Assembly: GCA_949747515.1 (NCBI GenBank)
Contig: CATKFO010000051.1
Location: 1 to 64,000, forward strand
Direction of reading: 5' to 3'
From: an uncultured Eubacteriales bacterium
Lineage (GTDB): Bacteria > Bacillota > Clostridia > Oscillospirales > CAG-272
Length of the DNA stretch: 64,000 nt
Shown here one piece after another: positions 62,465-64,000 of this stretch (its first letter is position 1; each line of letters begins with the position of its first letter). The notes beneath the pieces are model-generated. The model had not been told where the DNA came from, searched no databases, and saw only the letters and a program-made list of their open reading frames with translations. The translations under genes and the position numbers were made by a program.

Positions 62465-62493
62465 TTGACAAAACTAAGGTAAATTATTATAAT
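62465..62493 (+). promoter_or_regulatory. Promoter of the AraC-type regulator
   Basis: TTGACA (62465-62470), 17 bases, TATAAT (62488-62493), a perfect consensus. It lies in the divergent intergenic region shared with the glycyl-radical operon. A leftward promoter for that operon is not clear. Confidence 0.85.
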
Positions 62494-62540
62494 AAATAAC
62501 CGAGATACGGCGAAAAAACTTAATATATCGAGGACAAAAT

Positions 62541-63338
62541 ATGGATTATCTTAAGATAGCCTCGCTGCCCGAGGTAAAATTCGCTCATACTTTCGACGCG
62601 GAAAAGTACGACAACTACTTTCCCAAACGCTGCGGAACGGCGGAAATCTCATATTTGAAGGAAGGAGAGCTGCGCGTTGTCAGCGGAGGCGTTCAAACCG
62701 TCGCTCGCGCCGGAGATATTCTATGCACGCTGTTTCGGTCGGATATAGAATTTCACGCTTCAAGATATCATTGTCATCACACGGTCAGCGCTTCCGCGAA
62801 TTTTATATTCTGCTCCGCTCCGGAGGAAGATTCCGTTTTTCTTTCGCAGATTATAAGTTCTCCCAATCACGGAAGATTTGAAGAGCTTATAGACAAGCTG
62901 ATATACGCGAAAAGAATATCTCCGGAGCGTAAGCTGAAGTGTTCCGGATTGTTTTTGCAGCTTATAGACGAATTAAGCGAGGAATGTAAGAAAAACGAGA
63001 GAGAAAAAGACGTCGGAGGATATTCATATGTAGGAAAGGCTAAAAAATATATCTACGACAATATCGAACGGCGCGTGTCTCAAAAAGAAATCGCCGCTCA
63101 TCTTGGAATTACGCCCGAATATTTGTGCTCCGTCTTCAAAAAATATACCGGAGATTCAGTGATAAAATTTATTAACAGCCGAAAACTTGAAAACATATGC
63201 GTCATTATGAAAAAGGAAAACGTTCCGCTCTACCGCGCCGCGGAAATGTATGGGTTTAACGATCCTAATTACGTCAGCCGCCTTTATCGGAAATACTACG
63301 GAGTCAACATAACGGACGACTCGAAAAAAGTAACATGA
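62541..63338 (+). CDS. AraC-family transcriptional regulator
   Basis: A 265-residue regulator. An N-terminal cupin-like sensor part (residues 1-150; GELRVVSGGVQTVARAGDIL) is followed by the two helix-turn-helix AraC domain (about 165-262), with VSQKEIAAHLGITPEYLCSVFKKYTG and PLYRAAEMYGFNDPNYVSRLYRKYYG. It is divergent from the glycyl radical enzyme operon and most likely controls it, perhaps with the enzyme's substrate as ligand. GAGGA precedes the ATG. Confidence 0.92.
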   Translation: MDYLKIASLPEVKFAHTFDAEKYDNYFPKRCGTAEISYLKEGELRVVSGGVQTVARAGDILCTLFRSDIEFHASRYHCHHTVSASANFIFCSAPEEDSVFLSQIISSPNHGRFEELIDKLIYAKRISPERKLKCSGLFLQLIDELSEECKKNEREKDVGGYSYVGKAKKYIYDNIERRVSQKEIAAHLGITPEYLCSVFKKYTGDSVIKFINSRKLENICVIMKKENVPLYRAAEMYGFNDPNYVSRLYRKYYGVNITDDSKKVT

Positions 63339-63401
63339 TAAATTGACGGCAATTTTTAAAGCATAAATAAGCATAGCTAATATTTTCTACACAAATTAAC
63401 G

Positions 63402-63430
63402 TTGAATTTTTTCATTCTTTTTGTTATAAT
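63402..63430 (+). promoter_or_regulatory. Promoter of the YwlG-family gene
   Basis: TTGAAT (63402-63407), 17 bases, TATAAT (63425-63430), leaving a leader of about 115 bases. Confidence 0.7.
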
Positions 63431-63554
63431 TCGATGTGGACGCGTTTGGAAAGCTGTAAAGGGGATAAAAAATCCGCCGAACATAATTTGAAACGCTAGT
63501 CCTATAAAGCTTAACTTATAAAATATAAACGAACGAAAGTCGGTGTTAAAAATA

Positions 63555-64000
63555 ATGAAGCTTCTTGACACAATAGAAGAATCCTCGAAAAAAGCCGCGG
63601 AAGAGATTATTTCAGTCGGACGATTGAAGGCCGGGGACGTTCTGGTAGTAGGCTGTTCCACCAGCGAAATCTCAGGGGGAATCATCGGCCGCGCTTCGTC
63701 TCCGGAAATTGCGGAAGCCGTGTATAAAGGCGTCTCCGAAGCGGCCGATAAAGCGGGAGTATACGTCGCCGCTCAATGCTGCGAGCACCTGAACCGCGCT
63801 ATAATCATAGAGCGAGAAGCCGCTTCCCGTATGCCGTCCGCTTCTATAGTAAACGTTCTTCCACAGCCTAAAGCGGGGGGCTCCTTCGCATCAGCCGCTT
63901 ATAGGGCGATGAAGGATCCCGTAGCCCTTGAGGAAATCGCCGCCGACGCGGGACTCGATATAGGAAATACTCTCATAGGAATGCATCTGAAGCGCGTAGC
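63555..64000 (+). CDS. YwlG/UPF0340 (DUF436) family protein, partial
   Basis: The first 148 codons of a protein cut by the window end. The signatures VLVVGCSTSEISGGIIGRASSPE, AQCCEHLNRAIIIEREAA and NVLPQPKAGGSFASAAY are those of the YwlG/UPF0340 family, usually about 185 residues, found in Firmicutes near glyA or upp. Function unknown. ATG 63555 has a poor ribosome binding site; a GTG four codons up is the alternative. Confidence 0.85.
   Translation, partial: MKLLDTIEESSKKAAEEIISVGRLKAGDVLVVGCSTSEISGGIIGRASSPEIAEAVYKGVSEAADKAGVYVAAQCCEHLNRAIIIEREAASRMPSASIVNVLPQPKAGGSFASAAYRAMKDPVALEEIAADAGLDIGNTLIGMHLKRV

Overview
The window looks like a chromosomal piece of an uncultured, anaerobic, gut-type Clostridia (Firmicutes). 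Pointers are a T-box leader on valS, ribonuclease Y, an AddA-type recombination nuclease, an AzlC/AzlD pair, a glycyl radical enzyme cluster, SLH-anchored surface protein, strong AGGAGG-type ribosome binding sites and near-consensus TTGACA-17-TATAAT promoters. TGA is used as a stop. Taxonomy is inferred from gene content only.

Layout. 1-4.8 kb: a gene tail, a CAU tRNA, an HD-domain protein and a leftward ketose operon (epimerase, two kinases, class II aldolase). 5.2-15.7 kb: a C39-like protein, valS with its T-box, tRNA-Ser, a damaged pyrE colliding with a Nudix gene, an NYN-domain protein, a YyaL-type thioredoxin-domain protein and a lipoprotein. 16-28 kb: MoxR/DUF58/DUF4129-like operon, a hidden DUF3789 small gene, TfoX-like protein, AddA, an alpha/beta hydrolase, an Lhr-like helicase and GpsA, all leftward. 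28.2-33.9 kb: rny, tRNA-Leu and initiator tRNA, a GNAT acetyltransferase and an alpha-galactosidase, rightward. 34.1-39.1 kb: a serine recombinase, two 26-bp quasi-palindromic sites bracketing a promoter that at present points away from the next genes, and two large secreted proteins (cohesin-like plus dockerin; cohesin-like plus SLH) that share Cys-pair repeats. 39.4-49.7 kb: tRNA-Ser, mreCD, a second GH36-like protein, HAD hydrolase, tcdA-ttcA-mnmA, a tyrosine phosphatase and a degenerate M23 protein. 50.6-55.8 kb: mnmG, a membrane protein, a glycolipid glycosyltransferase and azlCD, leftward. 56-57.6 kb: a preQ1-riboswitch candidate plus terminator ahead of a queuosine-salvage pair. 58.3-63.3 kb: glycyl radical enzyme, activase and alcohol dehydrogenase with a divergent AraC regulator. 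The last gene, a YwlG/UPF0340 protein, runs off the end.

The most interesting locus is 34.1-39.0 kb. The recombinase gene, the inverted crossover-like sites with matching central dinucleotides, and a good leftward promoter between them together suggest an invertible (phase-variable) promoter switching a surface scaffold operon. In the read orientation it would be OFF. Other notable items are the preQ1 leader with an inserted hairpin, the tRNA-modification clustering (tcdA, ttcA, mnmA, mnmG, queuosine salvage within 13 kb), the pyrE/Nudix head-to-head collision, and a pair of inverted dispersed repeats at 49.9 and 57.8 kb.
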